64,000 nucleotides of DNA from Ectocarpus siliculosus (taxonomy: Eukaryota; Sar; Phaeophyceae; Ectocarpales; Ectocarpaceae): the NCBI GenBank assembly GCA_000310025.1, contig FN649742.1:5456470-5520469 (forward strand). The letters run 5' to 3'. Of the stretch, positions 48,501 through 61,518 are shown piece by piece; position 1 is the stretch's first letter; the number at the start of each line of letters is the position of its first letter. The translations under genes and the position numbers were made by a program. Under the pieces are notes generated by a model. The model searched no databases, was not told where the DNA came from, and saw nothing but the letters and a program-made list of their open reading frames with translations.

Positions 48501-50517
48501 AAAAGCAAGACATCGGAGAACTCCAAGGTGCGCAAGGATACCGGCCGTCTACGTTGGTTTCTGGGATCGCACGTCGTCACTTCTACTGGCGTTATTGAGG
48601 CATTCACGGTATATTCTTGCTTGCGAGTTCGAGGACATCGCGCCACACTCCACTGGTAACTGAGAGAAAAGTAAAGAAAGAGAGAGTTTGTCTGGGCAAT
48701 CGTAGCGAAGTATGATCACCAAACTCGAAGCGTTCAACGATCGCCGCTATCGAACACTCGATTGAGTGCACAATATGATGGTGTAGGTAAGACACCCAAA
48801 CGCTCATGCGCGAAAGAGGCGAGGGGATGCCCAACGGTCTGGATAGCCCAACTTATAGTCATATAGCAAGAAATACGGCCCCGCAACACACGCGGCAGCC
48901 AGAAGTGCTTACCGAGTCTCTAGGTGAGCCTTTTCCTTTTCTGCAACGTTGACTCTGGTTTTGAATGCGATGTTGTCGGCTCGAAGGGCTTCGGCCTCTT
49001 GAAGGGCGCGCTCCAGCTGCCCTCGAACATCTCTGTCATAAGCGCGCATTCGTTCAAATAGAGCCGGCAACCAGCCCGACTACTGTCATGAAAACCCACG
49101 CATATCTGCTGTAGCTTGATGTTGAGGACCGTACCGTTTAGTGCCATGTCAAACTGCTAGTTGGAACCAGTTCCGGCACGGGACACCACCAGCTGCAGTA
49201 ACCCCCAAGGTACTTAGAAATCGGTACCCCCGTATGGGCTGATCTCTGCGAGAAAATAAAAATCTACCGGGGTAGGAATCATTCGAGATTTGCATAAGCC
49301 TACCGGCTAGCACGCAGAAGTTGTTGTTCGGTGTGTTTGGCTCCCATGGCAGCCACCGCCCTCTCCGTCTCCAGCGTCTCTTTCTCCGACGGTTGCGCTA
49401 CGGCCTTTTCGGGTCTCTGCCGGGGTTCTGATGCTAGCCTGCCGGCCGTCACAACCATTTTACCGTAGGTGACCAACTTTCTCGGACCGCATCTTCCAGC
49501 GTTCGTTCTTTCGGAGGGACCAGGGCCTTTTTCTGGAGGATCTTGCTGCCGGTCCTCCTGTCTGACATTTTCTTGGGTACCATAGGGTGAACGATGTGAA
49601 GGGGTCATCACATGGATACGGTGTTGAACGATAGATGGCGGTACGTGCAAAATGTACTAGATTACGTGCATCATGGAATAGGTCGACGGGAATTCTAGAT
49701 ATGGGCCTCTGAAGGAGAGTTCGACCTGTTGATGGACGGGGTGGGGTGTTCATGGAGTCCGCCTGCAAGAATATTTTTAAGGCGATTTCACCATGGTTCC
49801 GTTCTTGCCAACATGCATTCGAATACTCTCCGTCCAAGGAAAACGTATTGCGAATACATACCTGGCGGTGATGATAACTCTTCCTAGCCCGCATTCTGTA
49901 CCATGTTTTCCATTTCTTCCACGTTAATCATATAGCGGTGGTGCTTTTTGTGCTGTGATGCCGAGACCACGCCACGCTCACCTTTCAAGGCTTTCAAGGA
50001 GGCGATCTCATGGTCCTTAGCTTTCAACTAACCGGGTGAGAGACGGGGGGGGGGTGAGGAATCAGCGGACGAGGTGCGTTGGTTCAAATGCATCGCCCTA
50101 AATTGCTGGCGGCATCATTTCTGCGCCACTCCTAACGAAAACTTTGATGTGCAACCCAGATAACGTACGGAAAACGTTGGACTGATGTAGTCCCCACGTT
50201 CGTCCTCGATTTTTTTGTCTGCACCATGCTAAATCAGGATGAGGACAGCTAGATGGCTCTGTGTGTGTGAAGCATGTTTCCTTTGCGTGTGTGTGGAACG
50301 CGTCCATGACAATAAAATAAATGGAGTAGACTACTGCTGCAGCACATGGACATGCAGACTACATATATCCCTACCTGCTCACGGAGTCGAGCCAGCTGTT
50401 CCTGATTGACCCTTGTAAGGTTGGAGAGGTGGATGATGTTTCTCTTGAGACCGTTGCGGAAATTTTCGTCGTCTTTGGCGATTTCAATGTCGTCCTTCCC
50501 CCCTTCCCCTGACGGAG
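45589..50517 (-). CDS. Coiled-coil protein with C-terminal C3HC4 RING finger
   Basis: Minus-strand exon candidates, 5' to 3': 50517-50375, about 50028-49983, about 49440-49310, about 49040-48912, about 48480-48336, 48054-47964, about 47690-47575, 46971-46691, about 46192-45589. Most encode heptad-like, Glu/Lys/Leu-rich helices (for example QLERALQEAEALRADNIAFK and LKAKDHEIASLKALK), i.e. a long coiled coil. The last exon ends with CQRCAKLFKDP, then CGHTLCAGCC and ECYLC, a complete C3HC4 RING (C-x2-C ... C-x-H-x2-C-x2-C ... C-x2-C). RING proteins of this form are usually E3 ubiquitin ligases acting as coiled-coil oligomers; target unknown. The chain of small exons was not phase-checked throughout and at least one between 49540 and 49980 is probably missing. 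The first exon was not found; ATG-MAAASCTSF at about 51143 is a weak candidate. The RING exon is certain; the full model is approximate. Confidence 0.6.
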
Positions 50518-51872
50518 CTGCACGGGCAGAAGGCAGAAGCAAGATAAAGTATACCATAAAATAGTATTTGACGCTGAAATGTTACTCCCAGATAGCGCCG
50601 ACGCCCCCGAAGCGAAGCTCTTCCATTCGAGAGGCAAGGCCCTACTGTAGGATAGGAAGAAACTGCTGGCAAGAAGGTTTCTTTAAAATGGGATGGCGAA
50701 CATACGCAGTGATGCGTAGTTTGGACTTCGTCGTGTTCGACGCACCGTAATGCTGCAAGAGACCACATGAACCGCGACCACATGCATATTACGGCATACA
50801 TTCGTTATGCCCCCACACGTCGATGCTTGCTATCAATATAACAACACACACGCACGCGCAATTCACCTCTTGTTGTGTGGTATGCTCCTGTGTGGCCCCG
50901 GTTGACGTATAAGCCAGCGATATACAGCAGTAACACACGCATTGGTTGCCAAAACCGAAAATGGCTGACTTCATTACACGTCTACTGCTGTAGTCTACAG
51001 GACATCTTGACGTTTTACCATCACCTTTATTTCGCCCGAAGCTTTTTGGGGCAAATGTCCGATGCTTGAGGACGCTTGTCCTCTTGCTCTCGGTTGGTGC
51101 GGTCGGTCTGGAAGCTGGTACAGCTGGCCGCAGCCATTCCTGCTCACCCCCATCGCAGTTCGTGGTCCCTATTTCCATGCTTGTCTGAGACTTCGTTCAT
51201 ATGTAGACTACATGGCGAAGAAAGAGGCGGGAACACGACTGACTATTTTATTGCGGTCACGTCCCTCTGCCGCTCGCTATACAATGATACAAGTATAAGT
51301 CTTTGGATCACAGACAGCAGTTGGTATCGCGCATGTCATATCTATTTGCAGAATCAATCAACCATCAAACTTCGTGATTGGTAATGAAGATATGCATCAG
51401 TAGCCACGATGGGGAGGACGAGAACCCAGTTGTACAGGAATGGACGTACATACTTCTGTCAGTGCCGAATATACGTATTCTACATGTATAATGGTCGACG
51501 AGAGTCGTATATATTTTGGGCTCAAAATAATCTATTCAGGGAAGGACAGCCGACCTGGAACGAGACTGCAGTAATGAGGTATGCTAGCATTATTGAGGGC
51601 ATGCGTATGAACGATGACATCATTTATTCTGTGGCACGGAAGGAACAAGAGGTCCAGTTCATCGACAAAGCGAGTCGTCTCTCGTTGTTTGTCGACGTTT
51701 TTTTTTTTTCAGTTTTTTTCGAGAGGAAGCGTTACAGATGCTCATGAAACATCCCGTTTGTGGTATGTGAACTCCTCACCCGCACGTTAGGCCTCTCAGC
51801 CCTCAGCCCAGCCTCCCTCAGCCGGTAGACCAGCACATCAGCACCCACCGCAACAAGGGTAAGGAAGGAACA
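50518..51872. other. Divergent region between RING and FKBP genes
   Basis: No gene is recognised. It probably holds the first exon of the RING gene and both promoters. The open frame at 51409-51747 (plus, 112 codons) has no known motif. Two copies of the 10-base dyad described in the findings occur at 50923 and 50983 in opposite orientation. Confidence 0.4.
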
Positions 51873-54123
51873 ATGAAGAGGGCTATTGCAACGCTGATGG
51901 GAGGCCTCATGGCCTCAGAGGCTTTCGTCCTTCCAGCTGCAGTGAGCAGAGGTAGGATGTGACGATGTGACACACGGAATACACGTGTTTTTCCCTGACA
52001 GACCCTACACCGCCAACGTGCACATGTTCGATGCCACCTGCTACGGCTGTCCATATCCATTGCCGTATGCTGATCGGCACCTCCTGGTACCCCGGCCTTG
52101 TTTCCTTCGCACCACACCTCTTCTCGGTGCATAGGCTCGTGCTCAACACATGAAACCTTTGGGTGAGGTACAAAAATGAATGATCTCCCGACACCCCTTC
52201 TTGGCTGCTCAGTCTCTGGCTGTGCTGACTTTGTTGTGTTTGCCGTGAATCGGGAAGATACCAAACCGCCCAGGGTCAATTCTCCAAGCTCAATCTTCCG
52301 AACGCCGGAAGAGTTGGAAAGGAACTTTTGTGTACATATATCTTCGTATCCCATACTTTGTTTCATGACCACGTGTTGCGGAAGATACCACTTCCCCTGG
52401 ATCGGGTTTTAAAGCTCGACTACTCGATTACTCTGCAGCAAAATGGTCACGAGGCTGAAAATGGCGGCGTTGGAAGGATTTGGTCTTGAGCTTTCTTCTG
52501 AAAACGTATCATTTGATCGCGGTATTCTTTTCGTCCGTGGAAAAATCGAACCCTGATAAGTTGAGGGGGTGGTATCTTACACTTTTACCTCGTAGAATGG
52601 AGTATGCGAACAACCTCGGGTACCCTGCGGCCTTTCCTGCCGAGGCGAAGGGCTCCGATCCGGGGGCCACGCAGAAAATTCTCTGCAGTAGATATCTTCA
52701 ACGTTTGGGGCGGGGGGCACAGTCGTACATCCATGATGTATCATGTACAATCGCGAATTCAAATCGTGATATTGTGATCTTCACCAGCCAATCGGCACGA
52801 GGTTAGGAATCCAACTATAATAACTACTGTGCACATTGAGCTGCACCCTCCCAGAGATCTTGCCGCATCGACTTTCGATGTCTTTCGTTGACCTTCAAAT
52901 GAAATTCGTACTGCGCCTTAAGAGTGCATGATTTGATGGTTCCACAGACCAACTACCGGTACAGATGGAAGGCTCTTTCGATAAATGGCTGCAGCAACCT
53001 CACGGCCCCTTGTTGTGTCTTGGTTGTGCCATCGTACAGTGCCCTCTTTGAGGTTGTGCGCTCTCCACGTTTCCCGTATTCAGCGCGGATCCAATCTACA
53101 GGATGCGTTTTCCTATCGCCCGAGAAAGGGCACTCTTCTTTCGCACTATGTGCCACGGCACCTCCAAAGACATGAGCACCAGATCAACACAGCCGAACCG
53201 AGGCGACCTCTCCTGTCTCGCCGACCTCTTCTCGTCTTGCACACCACGGCAAAGTCCTTTCGTTGATCGACCTTATTACGCTCACCCAACCCTTCACCCA
53301 TCATCCGTTGCCGCAGGTCTCGCCGCAGCCGGGTCTTCCAGCCGCGAGGTCGTGAGTTGCTCTGCCTCAACTTCATCTTCATCTTCCTCTTCCTCTTCCT
53401 CCCAGGGAGGCGGGCAGAACAACCGCGTTGCTTTCCTCCACAAGGCTGGGCTCGCGGCGGCCACGACTGTTGCCGCGGTGACGGGCTCTCCGCTGCTTGC
53501 TCGTGCCGAGGAGGAGGATGAGGTGAAGGTGGGAGAGGAGGTTACGACCGACAGCGGCCTCAAGTACACCGTCACGGTTGCTGGAAAGGGCTCCAAGCCT
53601 AGCCCTGGAAACATGGTCAAGGCCCACTACACCGGTAAGCATGTAATGTAGTCGTTCAAGTCGTATCGTTAGGAGTGCATTATTATGGTAGTGGTAAACA
53701 GTCCGAATTTGCAGAACTGTGTGTTCCCGAATTGGTCCAACGGGATCGGTGATACCGCCGACGTACTGCTGCTGTCGACCGTCACACCTAACGCGATCCC
53801 GCTAATATCACTTTGATGAATTTTTTTCTTGCTTGCTTGATGCGGGCGGAAGAGCCTGACTTCGTTTCGTTTCGGCGCGATGCAAGATCAGAAAAAAACG
53901 GCGAGCAGGATTAAAATACATGATGACTAGAAAAGTGTAGGCATGTGTGCGTTGTCATTTTGTTGCCCTTTCGCCTGACACCGAGGAGTACGTGTATTGT
54001 TTTCCGAACCAGGATGGCTGAATGCCTTCGGCGATGAGGATGGCGCGAAGTTCGACTCATCCCGCGACAGGGGGAGACCGTTCTCGTTCAAAGTGGGAAC
54101 GGGACAGGTGAGGCTATTGGACC

Positions 54124-54170
<47 letters not shown>

Positions 54171-55104
54171 GACGTGAGGCCGACCTTGTGCTCCATGAAT
54201 CATTTGGCGGTTTTCTTGGGTGTGCACCGTACACATCTGTTGTTGGGAACCTGTTAAGTAAATGCTTTGTTGTTGCTGTTGCTGTCGTCGGTACATAGAC
54301 TAGCTGACCTTAAGAACCCGTTTTGGGCCCTGCGCAGAGATATGCGCTACATCCGAAACTGAGAAACGTGCGCCAATGTCTCGTGCTTTTGTGTTGGACA
54401 AATCAGGTGATCAAGGCCTGGGACGAGGCGATGCTCGACATGAGGGTAAGAGAACATCCGAAGAGACGCACGAATATCCTGGATACATGTGCTGTTGGTT
54501 GTGTACGATACAAGACTTTCCATGGGAGCCAATCAACTGCAGTTGCGGGAGTTTGACCATGCTTCTTGGAGGCGTGGCGATACTAGAATAGTGCGCAGCA
54601 GACATGAAAATTGTCGAAGATGCTTTTCGAAGCATGCCCATTGCTTAGTGTAGGTGGAAACGCCAGATACCATCACCTTTGGTGCATCCATCCAACTCTC
54701 GTCATCGACCGCGATCAGGGTATCTCGTAAACGGGTCGCCGTTAAGCAGTACGTCGTCTTCCAGCCCATTTCTGCTAGATCAATCACACATTAGAGCTGT
54801 TGTTTGGTTCTGAGCAGATAGCCAGCGACACTACATACTGCCGTGCGCATGTTCCCCTCTCCGTGTGTCTCTGCTCTTTGCTACCGACGCGTGCCGACCT
54901 ATGTGTTGGCGTTAACAATTGGACCCCACGCTGCTGTGTCGTGTCCTGTCTGGTCGTGTCACGGACGTGGTTCCGCAGATCGGGGAACGCCGCCAGATCA
55001 CGGTGCCGCCTCAGCTGGGGTACGGCAGCCGCGGCGCAGGAGGCGTGATTCCCCCGAACGCCACACTCTACTTCGATGTCGAGCTCCTCGCCGTGCAGCC
55101 CTAG
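51873..55104 (+). CDS. FKBP-type peptidyl-prolyl isomerase, plastid-targeted
   Basis: Five exons in phase: 51873-51951, 53317-53634, 54013-54107, 54407-54445, 54979-55104, giving 218 residues. The catalytic domain is complete: [49 protein letters not shown]. It retains the aromatic residues of the FKBP active site (Tyr, Phe-Asp, Phe, Val-Ile, Trp, Tyr, Phe). The first exon encodes a signal peptide ending ASEA before Phe-Val-Leu-Pro, the heterokont plastid motif. A Ser-rich stretch follows, then a hydrophobic segment ([19 protein letters not shown]) ending Ala-Arg-Ala, as in thylakoid-lumen proteins. No twin arginine is evident before it, so a Sec-type route is suggested. It would catalyse cis-trans proline isomerisation in the plastid, probably in the lumen. 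The fold is certain; the lumen location is inferred. Confidence 0.92.
54123..54169 (+). repeat. (GA)n microsatellite in FKBP intron
   Basis: A nearly pure GA run directly after the donor of the exon ending 54107. Confidence 0.95.
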
Positions 55105-56866
55105 GATATCGATATTGGAGTTATAGCCAAGAAATACGACTAGAGGTTCGGGGCATCTTTGTCCAAAGAAAGAGGTTCTTGAAGCGGAGAGTGGCGGGCA
55201 AGTAGGGGCACCGGGGCCGAGAACAATGATGTGTAGAAGGAGAGAGGCCGTACAGTAGAAAGCGGCATCAGTGTTGTACGGGGAGTTTTCCGGAACCAAA
55301 GCAGTGGGACGACGCACTCTACCGCGCACGCTGCGAGTGACGGTACTTTACTGCTGTACAGATGTGGCGATCGCTCCAAAGCAAAAGCTATCCCTTCTTG
55401 ATCTTCTGTGAGGTCCTCCCCTTTTGACTATTTTAGGCTCTCCACTCCCTTCTCAAGAGATGATGGGCGCATGTGCGGCCAACTGTGCCTTAGGGAAATG
55501 GGCATGCAGCACTGTACCAAATAAGGTGTTCTTGTTTTCCGTGGAGAATAGGGCGAGGCGGGGTTCTCTAGCTAGAAACACGGCAGTACTGTTGAACATG
55601 TTGGGCACCGGAAGTAACATCCCGTCTTGCAGCAGAAACGAGGGCATGAACCGCGACCATACGACAACGTTAGGTAGTAGTAGTGGGGTGTTCTTGTTAT
55701 AGACCTAGATTCATTCGTAGTTTGCAGGCCATCGTCCACTGCTGCTTTCGACAGCAACAAGTTATCGCGTGCGACGAAAATGCTGCTAAATTTGGTCGTT
55801 CCCAACATTCGGCGTGTTGTCTTGCACATCAACCGGGGTCGGTGACACCGGAGGAGGAAGGCCTGTCTCACTTGGCACAGGACCTTGTTTGATCTGTTTC
55901 CTCTCCGCCTTGTTCCTGCGGTGCTTGCCCTGCTCTTTGTCGCGAAAAGGACTCACCCCCCCCCCCACCTCGTCGACGTTGGAAGTGGAATATGTTGCGT
56001 ACTACACGAATCCATCGCTCTCCACACAAATGCGTGGCCATAATATTGTGCGAAAAAGTCCCGGTCCGAGTGAGTTGACTTGACCGAGGTTCGAACCCAC
56101 GTCCAAAACGTTCAAGGTTTGCCTGCTGCATCCTGGACATAACGCTGCCAACAGCACGGTAACAGAAACTTCGTTTTGCGCATCGCCACCAAGCCGTCTA
56201 GTGCTGGGACACGCAAAGAGCACCGAAAAAGTGATGGGGGGATGTCAACCAATCCACGCCCCTTCGAGTGACTGCTGTGACAATGCCTCCGTATGTCTAT
56301 TTCGTTGCTCATTCGTTGACGGATGACCCAAAAAAAGTATAAGCACAACCGTGGCCAACAAGCCGGCCATCCGAGTAGCTACAATCAAGACGACCGTTAG
56401 TCACCCCCGCCGCAACCACTACCGTGGACGAAAGTGCTACAAGGAGATATATTCCGAATCTGCCAGGTGGTGGGAATAGGAAAAGGTTGTTCACCGAGCA
56501 CAGCGATCACCAACACGCGCTACGGTTACGGAAAAACACAACAGAAATACATACTGTACCATGGTGCACAAACGTATCTAAACGGCGCGGTACCCACCTA
56601 TCAAACTCATAACTTATACTATCAATCTCGGACACCGTGAATGCAGCAGTTTTTGTACAAAACACAACCAGGCTCGGGAGAAGTGAACACCTTGTCAGCC
56701 CGACCAGCATCATCGTTGCAACTCAGCGAACCCAAAACTGTCAACCTAATGAAAAATATTTGGTAGACGTTTCTGAAGGCAGCTGGTCGGCGCCTTTTCC
56801 AGCCCAGCCCTTCGAAGGAGAAAGAACATTGTTCTCCGCGTAGGAATAAACAGGAAATATATATGA
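55105..56866. other. Convergent intergenic region, no gene recognised
   Basis: It lies between the ends of the FKBP and DCC genes. Several short open frames exist on both strands, none with a recognisable motif. A ggttcgaaccc string at about 56088 resembles a Pol III B-box, but no matching A-box or cloverleaf was seen. Confidence 0.4.
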
Positions 56867-58170
56867 TCAGATGAAGCGGTCCGCGTATCGCTCGTCCGAA
56901 CACCGGCAAACATCTCTCTTTCCCATCACGCTGTAACGGTTGTCCGCGACGGTGTCGTACATCTTATTCCGGACAAACTGGAAGGGTCACCGCCGGAGTA
57001 GAGTAGAGGGTCGGAAACAGCGGTAGTGTACGAGCGTTTACGGCCATTCCCTTCATACCAGGTATGCTAAAGTATCGACAGCACCATGACAATGCTGTGT
57101 GGAATGCGAGGAACCTTGCTGCATCTACGTAGCTTCTCCGAAAAAAGAGGCGTTGATGAGGCGGCGGGTTGAAAGGCACGCCACGTTGCGAGGACACAGC
57201 ACACCGAGGTGCAAATCTTTCGGCCGAAAACACAGCGGGGGAAAATCTACTGCTACCGTGACGCCTTTCGTAGGAAGCTACATACGAGGCAGGCACATGC
57301 TTGACGTACACATGACAGCATCAGATCATATCCACAAATGCAGGGCACCAATCTCGTAAGGTTATTCTTCATGCAGCACTTGACTTGACTTCACACCTTT
57401 GGGACAAGGACACCAGGGAGAAGGACAAGGCCCACAGGTCCCCCTAATAACCGCCCCATCCTGAGTAGCGCGTCCGATTGGATGTGAGCCGCTCCGCTTT
57501 GCTCGACCAGTACGATGCTTGATACGGGCAAACACACAGACGTGCGGGATTGACGTTTAGGTGAGACCTATGCGTAAAAGGGCAAAGACTACAAAAAAAA
57601 TCAAAGCGATCACACCAACGTTTATGACAGGATTTAAAGAATAATAGTTCCAAGTACTTGTTACTCCGTCGCATTGCGAGGATCCATGGCGAGATCAGGG
57701 CTTGTCGTGTATTGTACAATGTGTGTGTACCTGGAAATGTCGTCGGGCGACCTCCCGGAGAGAGCAAGAAGCGCGCGACCAGTTTGGCTTTGCAAGGCAG
57801 AAAACCTGAACTTCTCGTCCGTGTCGACGTCAAGGAACAGGTTCACGAAGCCGTTGCACATGTTGCAAACGCCGTCGTACAGCAGGACAGGGCGGGCGTC
57901 CTTCTCAAAGACGCTGGCAGCAATGCCGGGCAGTATTGCTGCGTCATCGACAAGCTCGAGGGCGGACGACTGCTGCTGCTGTTGTGCCATCACAGGTCGG
58001 GTCACCGAGCGAGGAGTCGCCTTATGCCCGCTCCTGACGACATGAGATGCCGTGAATCCCTGCCCCCTCGTAGAGAGCATCGCGATCGCGACGATCCAGA
58101 GCGCGACAACAGCAGTCCCATAAAACGCGTGACGAATGACACCTATGACGGGAGGTACATGAGTACACAT
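56867..58170 (-). CDS. DCC-family thiol-disulfide oxidoreductase
   Basis: Three exons in phase: 58170-57731, 57517-57397, 56977-56867, giving 223 residues. The signature LLYDGVCNMCNGFVNLFL contains the CxxC redox pair of the DCC (DUF393) family. It continues with FRFSALQSQTGRALL, then IVLVEQSG with IQSDALLRMGRLLGG, and ends FVRNKMYDTVADNRYSVMG, the family's 'RDxxYxxxAxNRY' block. The N-terminus has a hydrophobic segment (AVVALWIVAIAML, about residues 20-33) followed by Gly-Phe and a basic stretch, a possible organelle presequence or membrane anchor. The chosen ATG is the first upstream of that segment in frame; a spliced upstream start is possible because an AG precedes 'GTCATTCG'. Substrate is unknown for most of this family. 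Confidence 0.88.
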
Positions 58171-59577
58171 GCGAGAGGTTCGAGTGAACAATGCCTTGGC
58201 TTAGTTAGTCGCGGCAAGCTGGTGACCCCCCCTCCGGAAACACACAACCCTTACCCGTGTACTCCTAAAAAGGGTCATTCTCAACTCTCCGAGAGTCAAG
58301 GCACCCACAACATTAACTTCACCGGCACACACACACACGCGGTCACACGAAGAGACTTGCAGCAGCCTATTCCCCCCCTCGCTGCCCTTCGGTGGAGTGA
58401 ACAGCAAGGACAACGGATTGGACCTTAGGTTCATGACGCCTAAACGAAAGCCACTTCTTCCAAGAAAAACAGGAGCATGCTGCAATATCTCATCGCACGC
58501 TTAAAGTGCACAACAGGAGGTTCAAGCAACCAAAAGCGTATACGGCACATTTCTGTGCTGTGCCACAGGCATCATACGTAAGTAGTGGGGTGCATCTGAG
58601 GACGCACGGCGGTTGCTGCTGGCACGAACTCAGAGCTTCAACCAGGTGTAGACGAGCCCACGTATCTTATGTAGCACGTGAGTGAGTGCTTCGCACGTGG
58701 ATCGGTGGAGAGCGCGGCGGGCAATGTGCAGCTACCCATCGCGGCCCTAAGCAATCCCCCGATGCTTCCTCAGCCCCTCCAACGAGTAATTCCAACATAC
58801 AAACGAAATTGAATGCTGTAACACGACACGGTATTATTGTATGCGTACACAAAACATACGAGGTATATTACCAGTATCATCACACACGTCCTACAGCAGC
58901 AGTCGATGATACCGCGCAGTCTAGACTACTTGCCAGGTTGTACGTGTTTCGTGTAAACGAGAACAAATTTGTACATACAGCAGCAGTAGATCATGAAACA
59001 TTTGAATGATGTCTTGGAGAAAAGGAAGCCATTCCATACACTACCTGATTGCATGTTGACGTCGAGTGCCACAGCAGTACAGTAGTATACCAGTGCTTCG
59101 ACGGCGAAACGAGACACAAAGACGCAAACACCAGCGTACGCGCGGCAGAGTAGATGGTCGATGATCGATGACGAAGATAGGATCTGACGGACTGTACAGA
59201 AAGCTGCATCAGCAGGACCAGCAGGGGGGCGGGTGAGTCATGCCTTCGATGCAAGCATACAGCAGATCACCAGCCAATTCCTCCATCAACACTCTAGATT
59301 TCGGAACTCACCGCAAACGTTGATAAAGGAGTCTCGATCCCTTCTCTCTTTGTCCTGTCGAGCTCTGTCTGGTTGCGTGTGCTGTCAGGATAAGCAGTGT
59401 TGGCTAAGCGCTAAGCAGTGAGCAGTGAAAGACGAACCTGCGGCGGAATTGTGGTGCGGCATGATTTGCGAAGGGGGTGGCATCATTTGGCGGTGCCCCG
59501 CTTATCGTTGCAATCGCAGCACACATAGCACAGCCAAGCCAAGCAAAAAGGCTGTTGTGCTCCTTGACACTCTGAAT
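58171..59577. other. Divergent intergenic region
   Basis: It lies between the DCC gene (minus) and the RPA34-like gene (plus). No gene or known element is recognised. A (CA)n run occurs at about 58325-58342. Confidence 0.4.
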
Positions 59578-59737
59578 ATGGCAGAAGGGTTCACAGCCGC
59601 AGACTACGTCACAAGCCTGCCTTTGTCCGAGGTGCAGGGCAAGCGATTGTGGCTCTTGAGGGTTCCCCGACATATCGACACATCCAGACTGGAGGTGAGA
59701 GCATCTCTGCCGTGCGGTGTCTACAGCTCTGGTCTGG

Positions 59738-59784
<47 letters not shown>

Positions 59785-61485
59785 CGTGACCTGCGTGGGG
59801 CCGTCCCGCTGTTGGCGGTTCACGATCGGTGCTGTATCTGCATGGCACATGATGAAAAGTCTCGACTCACTTTGTTGGTATCGCTTTTGTATCATAGTGC
59901 GTCGTACGGTGAGCCATCGCCAATCAAAATCAGGCCGGACAGAGAGACTTCCGCACTACTTGTTGTACCCTCGAGTATAGTGAGTCGGGGTATGTCGAAG
60001 CCACCAGGACCTGCGGCGGTATTTGGTTGTGCCACAGCGTCTGTTTGCTGTGCACGACAACATTTCAAATAACCGTGTTGCTGGTCGATACTGCTGTCCA
60101 CTGCTGCTGCTGTACGCGTATGCATACCACGAAACGTCTTCTCTCTCCGTCGACAGGGTGTCAAGGTTAAGCTGCCACGAAAGGGCCGGGAGGGGAAGGT
60201 GTTGGGCAGGGCCAACAAGCGAAACGATAGCGAAGATGGAGATAGCGACGAGGAGGGTGGAAACCGAGACGGTGAAGATTTGGCGCTCAGGGCAGGAGAC
60301 GTTGCGGAGACCCATGGGTTCCGGGCCCTTTTCAGCGCCAAGGAGGATGGCGCGTTGGCCGCCGCGCCTCCATTTGTTGGCCAGGTGATGAGGTGGGGGG
60401 GTGTCGGCGACCTTCACCCACAGAAGAAGAGAAGAAGAGAAGAAGAGAAGAAGCGAAGAAGCGGGTCTTACGGTACTGGGTTGCCTGATCATGTCATGTC
60501 GTCGTGTTGTGCACATGCTCGCTCGATGCAATTTAGGCCCTGCGGATTTTTGTATGCAAAAGCAATGCTTCCGTCAGGTTTTCGGTACAACATGCTAACA
60601 TACTCCGGAGTAAAAATTCTGTTCAAAACTACAATACATCAATCTATCCTGCTGTACTTGCGTCGATGCATCGATCATGCGCTGTTATGTCGTTCTGGGT
60701 GCCCCCAACAGACTAGGGAGACAAGCACTCACCCCCTGAAACGAGGTGTTTTGTGTTTTGCCTTTCACACTGGCCCTCCTACAGCAGTAGCCCCCCCACC
60801 TCTGAGAACAGGGTGTTCTTCTCACCCAACGATACGACGTATTATTCACCCCCCGGAGCAATCTCGGAGCAATCTCAAAGGAGATCCGGAACCTATGGAA
60901 TAGAACTGCTGTACGAAGTAGTTATCTATTGTAGATACCCCTCCAGCGAGTGGCGGCTTGGAGTCGACAAAACTGCGAGGAAGCGAATCGGTAGATCTAC
61001 CTCTACCCCCGTCAGTAGCTTGGATCCCGATAGCGTTGTATAAGTTTATTATTGTATCATTGTATGATTGACAAAACGTTCCGAAAACCCCCGCAGCTCT
61101 CATGCCGCGGCAGTATGTACGTGCCCCTTCTTGTCCCACATGGCCTCCAACATGGGTCTGTCTGTGCAGCCAGAGTTTCGGCTTCCACTAACCCGTCGAA
61201 CATTTGTTGACCAGTTCTCGAAGGGGACGTTCCGGTTCGTCATGGTGACGGTTTCTCGTTCGCTAGAATAGAGCTTCGATTTCGTCGGTGATGTGCGCCT
61301 TGAACATCATCGCGAGAAGACATGAACATCCCCTCTCTCTCGCCAGCAATCAAGTCGAATCTGATGTGCTCACGTACACAACGGCTTTCGAACTACAAAC
61401 CCGCGGGAAACCACCGACGACCTTGACATTTCAAAACTTTCATACTTGGGTTGACCATGAAGATAGGTTGAATGTCTAAGAAGGC

Positions 61486-61518
<33 letters not shown>

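Noticed and set aside
56075-56160. Possible tRNA or SINE on either strand around ggttcgaaccc
   Set aside because: No paired acceptor or anticodon stems and no A-box match at the right distance could be found by eye.
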